DNA of 64,000 bases from Chiridota heheva. Taxonomy: Eukaryota; Echinodermata; Holothuroidea; Apodida; Chiridotidae. The stretch covers positions 165,001 to 229,000 of the forward strand of contig JAIGNY010003794.1 in NCBI GenBank assembly GCA_020152595.1. Direction: 5' to 3'. Both the position numbers and the translations under genes were made by a program. Of the stretch, positions 1 to 46,725 are shown piece by piece (position 1 is the first letter of the stretch; every line of letters starts with the position of its first letter). The notes beneath the pieces were generated by a model that saw only the letters and a program-made list of their open reading frames with translations, made no database searches and was not told where the DNA came from.

Positions 1-409
1 ATTGATAAGTTCTTCTCCAAATGCCAATCCGTTGTGAAGGGAAATCATAGGGGAAATGGATGCCAGAACGGGACCCGATAAGCCAAAATCCTCAGCAACT
101 AATCATAACAAATCATCAAAGAATTTCTTAAATAACATTTCCTCCGGTTTTGTTTTTACCTTTTGTCAAAACTGACGAGTTCGTCATTCTTAGTTTCGGC
201 TAACGGCTTACTAATTATGGCTCACGAATGGTTGGGTAATTTTCAACTTATAAAGCAGATTAGAATACGTGTACCTAGGAGTACTTGTATATATGAATAC
301 ATTTGCAAAAGAAAATATATTCGCGGTATGTGCTAGATGAGGCTACTTCTATCTAGCGGTATAGGCAATTATAAAGTTAGGTTTTAGGAGACTACTAAAT
401 AAGAAGTGA

Positions 410-493
410 CCAATCAGAATCCAGCTTCGCTGTGACGTCGTCAACTCATTTGTTCTATTTAAACTCTGCCAAGTTGCTTATAATTTGTCAGTT
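410..493 (+). promoter_or_regulatory. Candidate core promoter (CCAAT, CRE, TATA-like, initiator)
   Basis: In this order stand a CCAAT box (410-414), a CRE-type site TGACGTCGTCA (433-443), a TATA-like TATTTAAA (456-463) and an initiator-like TCAGTT (488-493). The TATA-like box to initiator distance is about 34 bases, the usual spacing. ATGs follow at 514 and 522, but both open only short frames, and no first coding exon with a clean donor could be joined to the exon at 1,581. Position and orientation suit the receptor gene; the assignment is inference. Confidence 0.25.
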
Positions 494-1580
494 TTTGTAT
501 TGTTGCTTCTAAAATGTTCATATGAGAGGACATTTTATCTATTTATGTTTGGTCAAATAGGTATTCTAACATTGGATCGATCATAAAAGATTCGCGCCCT
601 TATATTAGCAATGTTTGTTTTTTCCACATGTTAGAAAATTGAATATCTCAAGGCCACCAAAAGTGTACGCATCATTTCCCCACACGCCATACATACAGTG
701 TACAATCATACATACCCTGTACGTTCGGAGTTAATTTCAGGAATGGTTTAAGCGGACACAGCGTATACATTATTGATGAAATATTTAGTGAGGGCGCTGC
801 AAGTAGCAATGTCGTGGATGTCGGAGCACAATATATACATGTAGTCTCCTTTTCTTTCATAAATTCGTTGTTCAGTTTTACACATAGTCCGTTTTCCCCG
901 CAGAAAATCATTGAAAGAACATTTTATCGATAAATTAGGTCTCCGTAGGTCTTTTAGGGAATAAAACACAAACACCCACACTCGAACTCAAACACATATA
1001 CATCCGAACGCACCGACCCACCTACCCAGAGATACCTGAAGCTTAGCGAACAAATACAACTTTTTGCTGGCTTCTAATTGGTCGCTTGCTTAATAACCAT
1101 TCCTGATAATTTAATATTACGGCCATATCTTTTTTTGAATACGTGTTATTGTGTATATCAATACACATATTGGTGGGTTATCACCAAAAAAACTTTTGGC
1201 AAGACATAAAACGTACGTTTGGTTAATATGTCCCATCAAATGTTATGAATCCAAATGACAGAAAGGGACATATAAAATTGGTCTGGGGTTAAGATAGCGT
1301 CTGCCCGAGAAGCAGCTGTAAATTGAGCTATTTTGAAGACCACGGCAATTGGAGGATTAGGGCATAGTACAAGAAATGTATAGAACATTTGGGTTGTCAT
1401 ATTTTAATCGAACTTTTACCAATGTGATGCACACAGTATCGTTGGAAACTTTTATGAAACTTATTGCTATACGTCCTTAGATCTTAAGATCACGAATGGT
1501 TTTGTTTTAATTCTAAGAATTTAAGTTTTGTACTGCATTGGATAAATTCAGTGCACCCCTTTTTTGTATATATATTGTAG

Positions 1581-36171
<34,591 letters not shown>

Positions 36172-36258
36172 TAGGCTCAATTGTTTCAAAATATATTTAG
36201 AGTTAGTAGATCGAGTACCATTTAGTTAAAAGTAAATATATGTAGTGTGAAACTCATA

Positions 36259-36264
36259 AATAAA
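36259..36264 (+). terminator. Polyadenylation signal AATAAA
   Basis: A canonical AATAAA lies 88 bases after the receptor stop codon, a normal distance for a short 3' UTR. Confidence 0.6.
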
Positions 36265-36364
36265 GTCTACATACCTTATAATTAATGTTTAAGAGTGATA
36301 ATTTTGTAACCATAAATAGTATTTTATGTTTCTTACATATATAGAACATGATATTGTGGCATTG

Positions 36365-36464
36365 TTATAAATTTGTAATATATCTCATATAGATATATAT
36401 CTCATATGAATATATATCTCATGCAAATATATATCTCATATAAATCTCATATAAATTTATATCT

Positions 36465-36500
<36 letters not shown>
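36365..36500 (+). repeat. ATATCTCATA short tandem repeat
   Basis: Irregular repeats of ATATATCTCATATAAAT type run for about 135 bases, then a short (TA)n tract. They lie just past the polyA signal. Confidence 0.7.
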
Positions 36501-36979
36501 ATACAAATAATACGAGATAGTAAAGAAAACTCGTTAATATCATACTCCCTAGGCAGTTTGGTCATTAATGGTAAAAAAAAAAATCTACTTTCAAAGGTTC
36601 GAGCAAGCTTCTTTTCTCATAAATTGTTACAATTTGTTATAAAAAGGATTCAACTTCAAGTACCGCAGGAGAATGTGATTTACTTATATCCTGACATATA
36701 CAATGGTTCAAGAAAAAAAATAATTCAAGAGCAACTATAAGAAACGTTGATATACGTGACGGCGCAACGAGTCTGTTTGCGGTCATTTCCACACAAATGA
36801 GACATAACTTTGAAGTTTTACTTCAAATTTACTTCAAAAGATGAATAAAGAAGCAGATAAATTTTTCCTCGGTTCTAAAGAATGTTAAATTAGGGGTTTG
36901 AGAAATATAAACAATAAGCAGAATATGCGGTAGAGGAAGACATGATGATAAAGTAGCTGAAGGAATTAGGATGAGGTTA

Positions 36980-37335
36980 TGTGGGACAGGGTGAAATTGT
37001 TTGTAAGGCAGGGTGCGGTGGGATGTTGGTGAGTATGTTTTGGCATATTAGACAGCTTGGATTGGCATGTAGAACAGGGTGGGTTGGCATGTGGAAGAGG
37101 ATAGGTTGGCATATGAAACAGGGTGGGTTGTCATGTGGAACAGGTGGGTCGACTGTGGGACAGGGCGGAATGGCATGTGGTGGGATGTCAGCTGGATTTC
37201 AGTTGGGATGGCATGTGGGTCATGCAACTGGTGGAATAACATACAGTATTTGGTTTTCATGTGTGATTGCATGGAGTATAGACGTGGGATGACATTTGGG
37301 ACAGTTGGGATGGAATGTGGGACAGTCTGGAATAT
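36980..37335 (+). repeat. 22-bp G-rich degenerate minisatellite
   Basis: Units like GGTTGGCATGTGGAACAGGG plus two bases repeat with variation for about 350 bases. Overlapping open frames on both strands (with W/M/H-rich periodic products) follow from the repeat. Confidence 0.7.
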
Positions 37336-38904
37336 GCATTATTAGCGGTGAGGGGATTTGTATTGTTTCCAATGTCTAGTTTGTCATACGTTAAGCAAAA
37401 TTGTTTCGCAAAATGTTGCTTTAATGTTATAGTACATTTGTCATGCTGCTTGACTTTGCTTGACACACAGATTTTCTTAAATTTGAAGTTGTATTACAAT
37501 CCAGGATGTAGTTGTGGGAATGTGTAGGGGCTGGGGGAGGGTACAGGTTAAAATGTGGTTGCAATTCTTTCATTGACATTGGTAATTCAGGGCTTCTCCT
37601 TTCTTTGTTATAAAATTGATAGAATTAAAATGGGTGCTTTAGTTACAATATAAAGACCACTTGGTATTACATGTTTTCTGCGTTACTGGGTGAGGTAACC
37701 GTGAGCATTTTTGTCCTAAAATATTTAAGACAACTCAAAGATATTTTGAAGCTTGTAGTGCAAATGAAAATGTAAGTGCATCTTTCAAAGCCCAAATAGT
37801 TTGAAATCATCTGCCCCTGCTACCCTATTTCTGTATATACTCCCCTCTACGAGCCCATTCTCTATACTAGCTTTGAATAGTCAAGCATTTTGTCCTTTCG
37901 ACAGTTTTAGTGTTTGTTTTGACTTCCCTTTTCATATACATTTTAACCACGGAAAATGACACAGTGATTTATACCATACCTTCAGCAAACTTGCTATTTG
38001 ACGTTTTATTCATGATAATCTTTTATATCTTATAATAATATAAATGCTCGTTGTAGGCATTTGTAGGCCATTTTAGAATCGTATTTTTGTATACGATTGA
38101 ACTTCAAAATAACAAGCACTGTTCTATTTGCATATCATACCTAAAACGATAGTCCAATTTATCATATTCGCACCTCATAATTTGTTAGTTTTGGCATAGT
38201 TTTGATTCGTATAACTGGAAAGACAAATGTATGTTTCTACCAATTATGACAGCTTTCACTTTGTATGTAGAATTAACATGATTTTATCCTGTATAGCACT
38301 TACAACCACATTTTACACGTTTAAACAAGCCTATGGTAGCATTTCTGTGCTAATCTCAAAACCCTAAAAAGTTACTATGAAACAGAACAAATATTTTGCA
38401 AATACTAAAGGATAGGTATCGTCAGATACAAAAAATCAGAAGTAAACGTCACTGTTCCTGTAACGTCACCTCCGATTTTCAATTTTCCTTATTGATTGCG
38501 AGAAATCTGTGATGATATCGATAGCACATGAAGGCCCCTGTGTCTGACGGATGTGAAGTCGGTAGCATCGTAGATTTCACGCGAACAATATGAAAAATGA
38601 AAAACCGGAAGTGACGTGTTCAGCACTGTGGCGTTCACGTCTAAATTTATTTATGGGACGATATGTTTCCTTACGCTGGATGATAAGAGTTAAATTGCCT
38701 TTTGAATATTTCACTAATTTTTGATTACTTGAGTGTATCATATCTGGTATATATGTATATGTTTATATAGTATATCCTATTTTACAAATATTTGCGATAG
38801 TTATAATTATGCATATAACTTTATGTTGTGTTTCTGAAAGAAATTTTAGAGCATAAATAAAATTAAAAACAGAACCTTAATCGAAACTTATTTCATTACG
38901 TAGG
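37336..38904. other. Intergenic, nothing recognised
   Basis: AT-rich sequence without a domain, splice-bounded frame or repeat family I can name. An ETS/CRE-like block CCGGAAGTGACGT occurs at 38,605-38,617. Confidence 0.5.
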
Positions 38905-40921
38905 TATCTACAATCTGCGACAAAGTACTTGGCACCTTTTCCTCTTCCGCCGCTTCAATGTTGGCATGATTATCGCTTTAAAAATGGAGACGCCGGGAAC
39001 TTTACTTTTTACCAACATTAAAGAAGAAAAGGAAGAAAAAGTGCCAAATAATTTTGTCGGTGATTGTCTGTGTTTCAGATACATAATATTTTTAGATTAT
39101 TAGGAGGTGTAAGTGATGGTTATATGTGTCTTTATGTATGTAGTTAATTCTGATAATATGCGGATTTCGGCATTCTAAATGAGACGTATTTACAGCAGTT
39201 GTGTTTACTATGTATTATGGTGAAGTATGTGTCCTTTATAATAATTAAAGGAAGCAATACAAAATAATGTCGGAGATTGCATGAGATTTAGCTTAGAGGA
39301 TGGAGTCATATTACACACGAGTCTAGAAGTAATTGGGAATAAACAAATTACATTAATTACTTATCTATAATCGATCTTATTGCATCACATCACAAGTTAA
39401 TTGTTATTATGAAGAATACATATTATAATTTGTAAAATATACTAATGGTAATCAAACGGAGGTCTGAAAAATGTATATTCAGTTTGGATATAGTGGATAT
39501 ACGATTAACATATGTTTGGATATATAATTAACTAATCAGATTCCTTTAAAAAACAGTGACCATTCTTTAGCTGGCGCAATCAACGGTACACAGCTAAGAT
39601 ATCAAAGAATTGTATGGTTCCTTTTATATTTTCCGCTGTGTACCGTGTGTATCGCTGACAGGTACACAGCGGGATTACTTAGGATCTTGAATATAGTGAA
39701 AATATGTTAATCCTTATCACTTGGTTTACAAAAGCGTAACAAGCACTACCGGCGGTCGGGAAAAAAAACTTATATGTTGTCGCCGCTGGGTTGTGGCGCC
39801 CTTTAATTGCTGTGCCTGGGAATATTTCTCTCCCTACCCCCAATTACAACGGACGTGAGTTCCATTAATCAGGGGCGGCAACAAGTTATATTGGGGTGGA
39901 AGATAATGAGTTCAGAACGTGACGCGTATCGCTTGATATCTAATGGCGTAGCAAGCAACACCGACGGCTGGGGACAAACTGTTATTTAACCGCCCCTAGG
40001 TTTTGGCACCCGGGAATATTTTCACCCTTCCCCCAATTAAAGACGCCAATCGATGCCGTTTCTTTCATTTTATGGCGAGATGGTAGTACACACCACCAAC
40101 CTTATGGGGTTCTTGGCAACATACCTAGTGTTTAATATCTGCACCAATAGACTTAAAGCCAATCACAACTAAGTGCGCAAAAGCGCCCTTGTCTTTCCCC
40201 TTTCTAATATCCGCTTGACTGTAAGCTATCAAATATACCATTCTGGTGTATATGGGATTCAGCTCTTGCCCCACATGATTGAATTAATCTGGATCGTCAG
40301 TGATGCGATTGAATTCGGCCGTATTTGTATTGTCCAACGAATGCTCGTTGTAATACCGTTTTAATCGCATGTCCCCACGTATTATTCCAAACTTTGATAA
40401 TCTTACGCAACACTCTACAAAATTTCATTCCAAAATCCGAAGCCTCCTAAATGTTAATACGATTATAATTATTTTACATTCTTGCTCTTGCTTTCATCCA
40501 TTGGAAGCTACATACTTCAATACATAATTTATAAGAAAATAAAAATGTATAAGTGCATGTCTTTAAATATGTGTCATTCAAAATCTCACTACAAAACCAT
40601 CACTAACCATAAATGACTAAATCAATCAAAACACATATAACCATCACTTACACCTCTCAATATTCTGTTTTTCTATCCGAAACTCAGACATTCAGCAACA
40701 AAATAGGTGGCACTTTTCAATGGTGCTTCAACGCTTCAATGTTTGCATGATTACCGCTTTAAAAATGAAGACGCTAAGAACTTTATTCTAAAGTTTTTAC
40801 CAACATTGAAGAATGTTTCAAATCCTACGTAACCACGCTGTGTACCTGTCAACGATACACACGGTAGGGGGAAGAAAAGATGCCAAATAAGATGCCAAAT
40901 AATTTTGTCAATGATTGTAGG
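38905..40921. mobile_element. Mosaic of inverted-repeat DNA elements
   Basis: A unit at 38,905-39,070 has inverted ends (CAATCTGCGACAAAGTACTT and GTGCCAAATAATTTTGTCGG). A related unit stands at 40,705-40,920. The stretch 39,075-39,130 (GGAGGTGTAAGTGATGGTTA) is inverted at 40,636-40,660. The interior has a diverged duplication of about 210 bp (39,736 and 39,951, sharing GGGAATATTT and CCCCCAATTA) and inverted copies of a CTGTGTACC..CGATACACA block (39,647 and 40,840). No transposase frame was seen. Confidence 0.5.
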
Positions 40922-41744
40922 CAGTTTCCACGAAGCTGTAGAGAGTGTTCATCCAAATATGTTTTGTTATAAGGATGTCGTAAGGATACCCGGTCAGTTC
41001 CCAAATTGTTAAAATCATTGTATCTATTCAATCAAACTGTTTTCAGTTCAATTCTTACAACGAATTCGTCAGGAACAACATATCACTTCCACTGCTACAA
41101 TAAAATAGTTCGTAGGCCAGACTTTAAATAATCTTCTCATAGAGACCACCGATGACAGTATCAATGCAAATTCCATATGGTATGCCTGTCGTAATAATCA
41201 GCATGCCAGATATAATTTGACTCGGGATTGTGATACATTCTGCGATTAAGACGGCTCCTTCCCCGTAAATCAACCGCCTTTGTATCAAGGATATAAAGTA
41301 AACTTATCTCGAGTAGGTACAGTGCGTAGCTCGACCTGACGATTTGGGGGAAAGGGTGGGGCACATTTCAGGCCTTGAGCATAGGAAGGATCACCTGTCA
41401 GGAAACAAGAACCCAACAAATTATTAATTACAATGAAGTGGACAAATTAAGTTCTTCATTTTGGGGAATTTTTCCCCATTTTTGAGATATTTTCTTCAAT
41501 TTTTGGTAAGTTTCCTTTATTTTTGAGAAATGTTTTTCAATCGTCGGAAAATTTCTTTTTTTCTTGTAAAGTATTTTGTCTATTTATGTTAACAATTTCT
41601 TAATTTTACATCTCAACCTGTCAACCGTAAAAGCATAAAACCAGGAAGATGAAATCCTCTCAGTAAGCAGTGGTTCCCACTGTACGCCCCTTCCTACGCC
41701 TCTGGCTCATTTGAACCACAGCACTGATGGAATATTACACTAGC
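40922..41744. other. Intergenic, nothing recognised
   Basis: Only short chance frames; no repeat family or domain was identified. Confidence 0.4.
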
Positions 41745-41975
41745 TCTGGGTGTGCAGTGGCTCAGTGGATAAGGAGTCATGCTCGTATGCGAAAGGCTTG
41801 CATTGTGTCCGTCAGCAAGGCACTTGATTCTACTTGCTCCAGTGCGCTCAGCTGTGAAATGAGTACCAGCATTGCTGGGAGTTAATCTGCGATGCAATGG
41901 CGTCCCGTACAAAGGGAATCATGTGTTCTCATCCGCTTCAGTGCGCCATGGAACCTGGTGTTATTACCGGCCATA
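41745..41975 (+). repeat. SINE copy (most complete)
   Basis: The head GTGGCTCAGTGGATAAGGAG resembles a pol III A box. Then follow AAGGCACTTGATTCTACTTG, CTCAGCTGTGAAATGAGTAC, GCTGGGAGTTAATCTGCGAT, GGCGTCCCGT and a 3' block TCCGCTTCAGTGCGCCATGG. The same blocks, in order, are at 13,985 (+) and 3,618 (-). Confidence 0.75.
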
Positions 41976-42469
41976 TTGGTCAATTGGCTCGAATGGATTT
42001 ACATTTTAAGTAATTAAGTGTGAATGTTACGGATAGTACCTTTAACCACGCGATTTTGATTTCATTGAAGGTTATATTTGATTTCACCCTTAAAAGGGTC
42101 ATATGATCATGATTAATTTTTTACTGCTGATCAATGACAACTCACCTCCCTTGCCTGATTCTAACACGTTATAAGCTGGCTTTATTGGATTTTGGCACTA
42201 TTTACGGGTGAAAACATTAGATAAATGACCAAGTGCAAGGAACATTCGAAGCTTATCAAACAATTTTCTTTTAGACTACACATATTTTTCAAAGAGAGTG
42301 ACCATAGACCTATATCCATGAACAAAACCGTGAACAATAAAATATATTTCCACTTAATGCGTTATCATGATTTTGTTTTTGTGTATATTGTGTATTATAG
42401 CTCTCTTTGAGATGAATTTTGATTTGTATAATATACCTTATTCCTATGCGTTGTGGCGCACTTTTTTTC

Positions 42470-42600
42470 CCTTCAAATGTCAATTTTGCTAGAGCTACCG
42501 GGGGCTTCGACCCTGGACACCAGTAGAGGCCCTTAGGCGGGCCCCTGGATCCCACGCCGCAAAGCGAGCGCTCTACTCTCGCGGTAATACCTTTGGTGTC
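42470..42600. repeat. GC-rich fragment, probably transposon-derived
   Basis: A locally GC-rich island in AT-rich DNA (GGGGGCTTCGACCCTGGACA, AGGCCCTTAGGCGGGCCCCT, GCAAAGCGAGCGCTCTAC). Composition differs sharply from the flanks and suggests an inserted repeat fragment. The family is unknown. Confidence 0.35.
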
Positions 42601-43429
42601 ACCTTACAGGACAAATCTTAACAATCATTCCCCCTCTTTTTGAAATGAATTTACGCCTGTTCAGTGCGCCCCCATTAATTTCTTCCTTCCGCCGCCGCTG
42701 CTTTAATTTGGAATAGGAGTATTTTACGTGCAATAAAAACTATGTACAGAATATGGCCTCCGTACCCCCTTCCTTCCCCAGTACCCCCCCCCCCCTCCAC
42801 CCCACATTGGCTACAATCGTGCTATTGAGTACCCCTCATTTATATTATGATATTTAAAAGCTTAAAACTGTACCGTACAAACATGTTTCTATAGTTCTTC
42901 TCTTATGCATAAGAATGAGATTACAATTTGTTTATGTTTAATATTCTGTGTAATGTCCTTATATCTATATCATGATATAAAACTAAGTAGAATCTTCGAG
43001 TAATCCATTGAATAAAATTCCGAAAAGGGAAATCGAAGTGGAGCGGTGAAGATTACAAAGATTTGTCCAAAAAGTTGTCTCCTCAAATAACGTTCGTAAT
43101 TGATTATTTGTTGTTGAAGATTTTGGCAATTACGTGATATCGATGTTCATCTTTTCATTACAGAACTTGCTCTTTGAACAAAACTCGATCCTGATTTTCT
43201 GTGCCTGTGGCATTTCAGTAACTGCATGTGGCGGTTTGCAATTTCCAGTTTATTTCCAAATTATTCCTTTTCGTGTTTTAAAGAGGCGATATCGTCATAT
43301 ATGCACCATATTTAGAATTCCTTTCAAATTTGTTGATTGGTCGAAATTTTGCTGCGCGATTCGTTGTCTCATATTGCAAGGTATATAGTTATTTAAAACG
43401 CCTTGAAAGTCACCACACGAGATAGCCCA
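42601..43429. other. Intergenic, nothing recognised
   Basis: Includes a C-rich tract near 42,765-42,810 (about 14 consecutive C). An open frame at 43,134-43,388 has no recognisable domain. Confidence 0.4.
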
Positions 43430-43505
43430 GATGCTTGCGGCGATCGCAAGTAACGTTTTTTTTTTTTCAAATCATGCCGTGAGTTCAAGCCCCGGTAGAA
43501 TCGTT
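43425..43505 (+). repeat. tRNA-like head, possible SINE fragment
   Basis: AGATAGCCCAGATGCTTGCG and, after a T tract, GAGTTCAAGCCCCGGTA resemble pol III A and B boxes about 55 bases apart. A full tRNA cloverleaf could not be folded by eye, so this is a degenerate tRNA-derived piece at best. Confidence 0.3.
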
Positions 43506-46326
43506 TATTTTGACTTTTTGCTTTCATCTTCTTCTTTTTTTTTTCTCAGTAATTTTCATTTGGTGACTATCATTGTGGTATTTTAATACTAAAATTTCAC
43601 TTTCGCTTTCTGACAAAAAAGCATTAAAAAAAACAAATAAGTTTCTCGTCACAGTAACGTAATGCGCTGTGTATGTAATTCTGCACACACAACGTACATG
43701 CTAGTGTCTGGCTGTACTGTGTGGTACAAACAGAGGATTGGATCTTGCCTCTACACCCGGAAGTGACGTCAAAATAAAGTATCCCCTATTTTTACCGTAT
43801 TTTACTGAAACGAGCTTCCCTCTTTAACCAAATTTACCCTCTTAAGGTAAATTTGTTTTAATTGAACACATTGCTAGAAGATTAAACATTTGAACATCGA
43901 AATTGACGCTATATTTCGTATTTTCACGTAAATTCATTTTGAAGTGATGAAACCAAAAGCAGCATTTTAACAATAAAATTTCCTCCTGTATAACGGAAAC
44001 ACGAGGGGAGTTTTTACTTAAATAACATCAATATGTGTTGTCTTTGGAGTTTTGGACATAAAGAAACTTGTAAAGTGTATTTCTTGTATATTCATAAGTA
44101 ACCAATGAATAATTTCATTGAGTCATATTCAAAGAAGCCTAAGTTTATGTGTATGAAAATCTCGTGATTGCTATTGCCTGCTATTATCTTTGGAAAATCT
44201 TTTTGCACTGTTGGACCGCACGTATTTGCTTTACGTTTTAAGTATGCTCGATAATGCATAACTCCTTACCTCTACCACACAAAGAGTCCTTGCTCTACGC
44301 TTGTATTGCAATGATAAACGGAAATGGCAAAATAGCAGGATTGTTTATCGAAAGTGTCAAGGGGAGGAGGTTACGCTAATAGGGCGGCAAGATTTTAGAA
44401 GTCGCTTAGAATTACGCAGCTGAAAATGGTGTTATTTCTGCATCAAATAGAATAATGAAACCAGTTTCCAGGGTAGAAATGATCCAAGTAAGAACTATAT
44501 GATGTTCAAATACTAAGGTTTTATCAAATTACAGCATTTTTTTCGAGTTGTTTCAACTACCTGTGTGACCAAATGATTGCGTAATACCAGTGGCAAATAA
44601 GCAATCCCTGATAATACCAGGGATGTGTTGTTTAGGAGAGTGTCCTTCGAACGGAATAAAAATAACACTGGCAAGTTTTCCCGTCCATGTTTCAATAGGC
44701 GCTTTCTTCACATGCAAATGCAAAAAGATTACCCGTAATCATATTTCCTTCTGTGGTATATTTATGTTAAAAATCTTTTCAATTTTGTGAAGCATTTGAT
44801 ATAGCCTATATATAGTGCATTCAAATAGAATTGTGTCATCTGAAAGAATTTAAGCATAACAGATAGACATTAACACGACAATCGCAGTCACTGTCATCGT
44901 TTCCATCCTTCATCAAAGTGGCTTAAGTAAGTCGATTGTTGAAGTTATTAGCTTGTTCTAATTTGCTATCATTTTTTAAAACAAAATTAGGAGAATAAAA
45001 GTAGATTCGCATAAGCCATATTACTGCTTGAAAATTCTAAATGCTGTAAAATCATTCATTTTCAACCGATTTTTGTAACAAATTTATGTTGCAAATAAAA
45101 GCTTACTTTTTTTCCATAATTCATTGATTGGGATTCCAAAAATAGATTCGAAATCGCATGGCGAAAAAACCAAAGGCTTATCCAAAAAGTTGTCTCCAAA
45201 AAGTTGTACGGTTTCTTCTTGACTGATAATTTCTAAACCAAACTCAACTTCAATCAAAAGAAATGACCATCAGAAAAACCGTAATTCGAATTTTGTAGAA
45301 ATTCATGCAATTTGATTGGACATTGAATATAACATATATAACAATAACTTTAGGAGAAATGTTTATATTATATGATACTGTAGGGTAAGAAAGTCTCTTA
45401 CTGCATGGCGGTTGGTTGGTATGTTGGTCCATCAGTTCCACGGTGATCGGAATATGAAATGTTTTTCCGGTCAATAAATTAATATTATAGAAAAATGTCT
45501 GCTTGACAAGTAAACATGAATATAAGTTCCTTGCACTTCAGGATCAATGCTACAAGGGCAGATTGATGTCTAATTCTTATAATTGTGAAGAAAACAGATT
45601 TAACAGTTTGTCGAGAATGAAAAGTAAATGATGCCAATACGACCAGCATTGATCGTTTTTAATTAACAAACACTCACTTCAATAAGTCGGTTGTTGAAGT
45701 GAACCCATTTTACAGGTTTGGATAACGATATCTACTGTAAGTTTAACTGCAGGACGATAATAACAGAATTCAAACTCAAAAGACTTACTAAGGTGGGAGT
45801 GTCTCCTTTCACAGATATGGTCAATCTTGAGACAAACTGTCTCCTTTTTTCTGTTAATAAATAATAACCTTCATTTGGGATGATAAATAAGTTTTTATTG
45901 GTTCCAGCTATAATAATTCATATGGAGATGGTCAACAAGTTGAGTGTGTCTGTGTGTGCGTTTGTCTTAACAACAAAATATTTTGTGTCACGTATAACGT
46001 ATAACATGCACAATTCCAATTCCACATCCAACAAAAAATGAGGTCAATTACGGGTCAAAATTCAAGGATGAAAGGTCAATCATGTGTTTTTAAAGGGTAT
46101 TTTGTGCCACTTTAAACTCCCAAAGTACAACACCCATATTAACCTAATGTTGTACTATGTTACCTTGGTGCATGAAGCTGTACCACGAAGACCCTGTCAT
46201 CAAAAGATCAAAGAGCAAGTGATCTATTATTTTCTTTTTGGTCTATAGTTTGAAATTGAAAATGAAATTTAAGCATGATTGTATGGAACGGTAAGATTAA
46301 TACAACAAATATTAACAGCTTCTTTT
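43506..46326. other. Intergenic, nothing recognised
   Basis: AT-rich sequence with short frames of no known family. It contains the composite site CCGGAAGTGACGTCA at 43,757-43,771. Confidence 0.5.
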
Positions 46327-46543
46327 TTTTTAAATGGATCTATATTGTCAAAATAGACTGGAATAAAGCCTTCCCATTACCATTATACTCCTTTTTTAGT
46401 ACTTTTGAATTCTGTACCAGAATAGGAAGCAAAAATTTAGTTAACTATTCTGGAGTTTTCTTAACTACCAAAAAAAGAGTTTAATGGCAATGTGAAGGCT
46501 TTCTTCCAGTCCAATTTAACAATAGAAATCCATTTTAAAAATA
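46327..46543. mobile_element. Hairpin MITE, copy B
   Basis: Arms of about 45 bp: TAAATGGATCTATATTGTCA with ACTGGAATAAAGCC on the left, mirrored by GGCTTTCTTCCAGT and AACAATAGAAATCCATTTTA on the right. It shares arms and centre with 31,427-31,640. Confidence 0.8.
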
Positions 46544-46639
46544 TAAACTGTTTATTTTAAAAATCATATAGGGGCCATATGATGATGTCTTCATAGCTGG
46601 GGTCTTGAGTGTGTGACGTGGGATTAAATGTGATAATTG

Positions 46640-46725
46640 TTGTGTCTGTCTGTGTGTGTATGTGTGTTTGGGTGCGTGTGTGAGGGTGTGCATGTGTGTG
46701 TGTGCGTATGTGTATGCTACTAATT
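46640..46725 (+). repeat. (GT)n-rich microsatellite
   Basis: Imperfect GT repeats with GC and AT interruptions over about 85 bases. Confidence 0.8.

Noticed and set aside
43425..43505. tRNA gene
   Set aside because: A- and B-box-like motifs are present, but a T tract interrupts the body and a cloverleaf cannot be formed.
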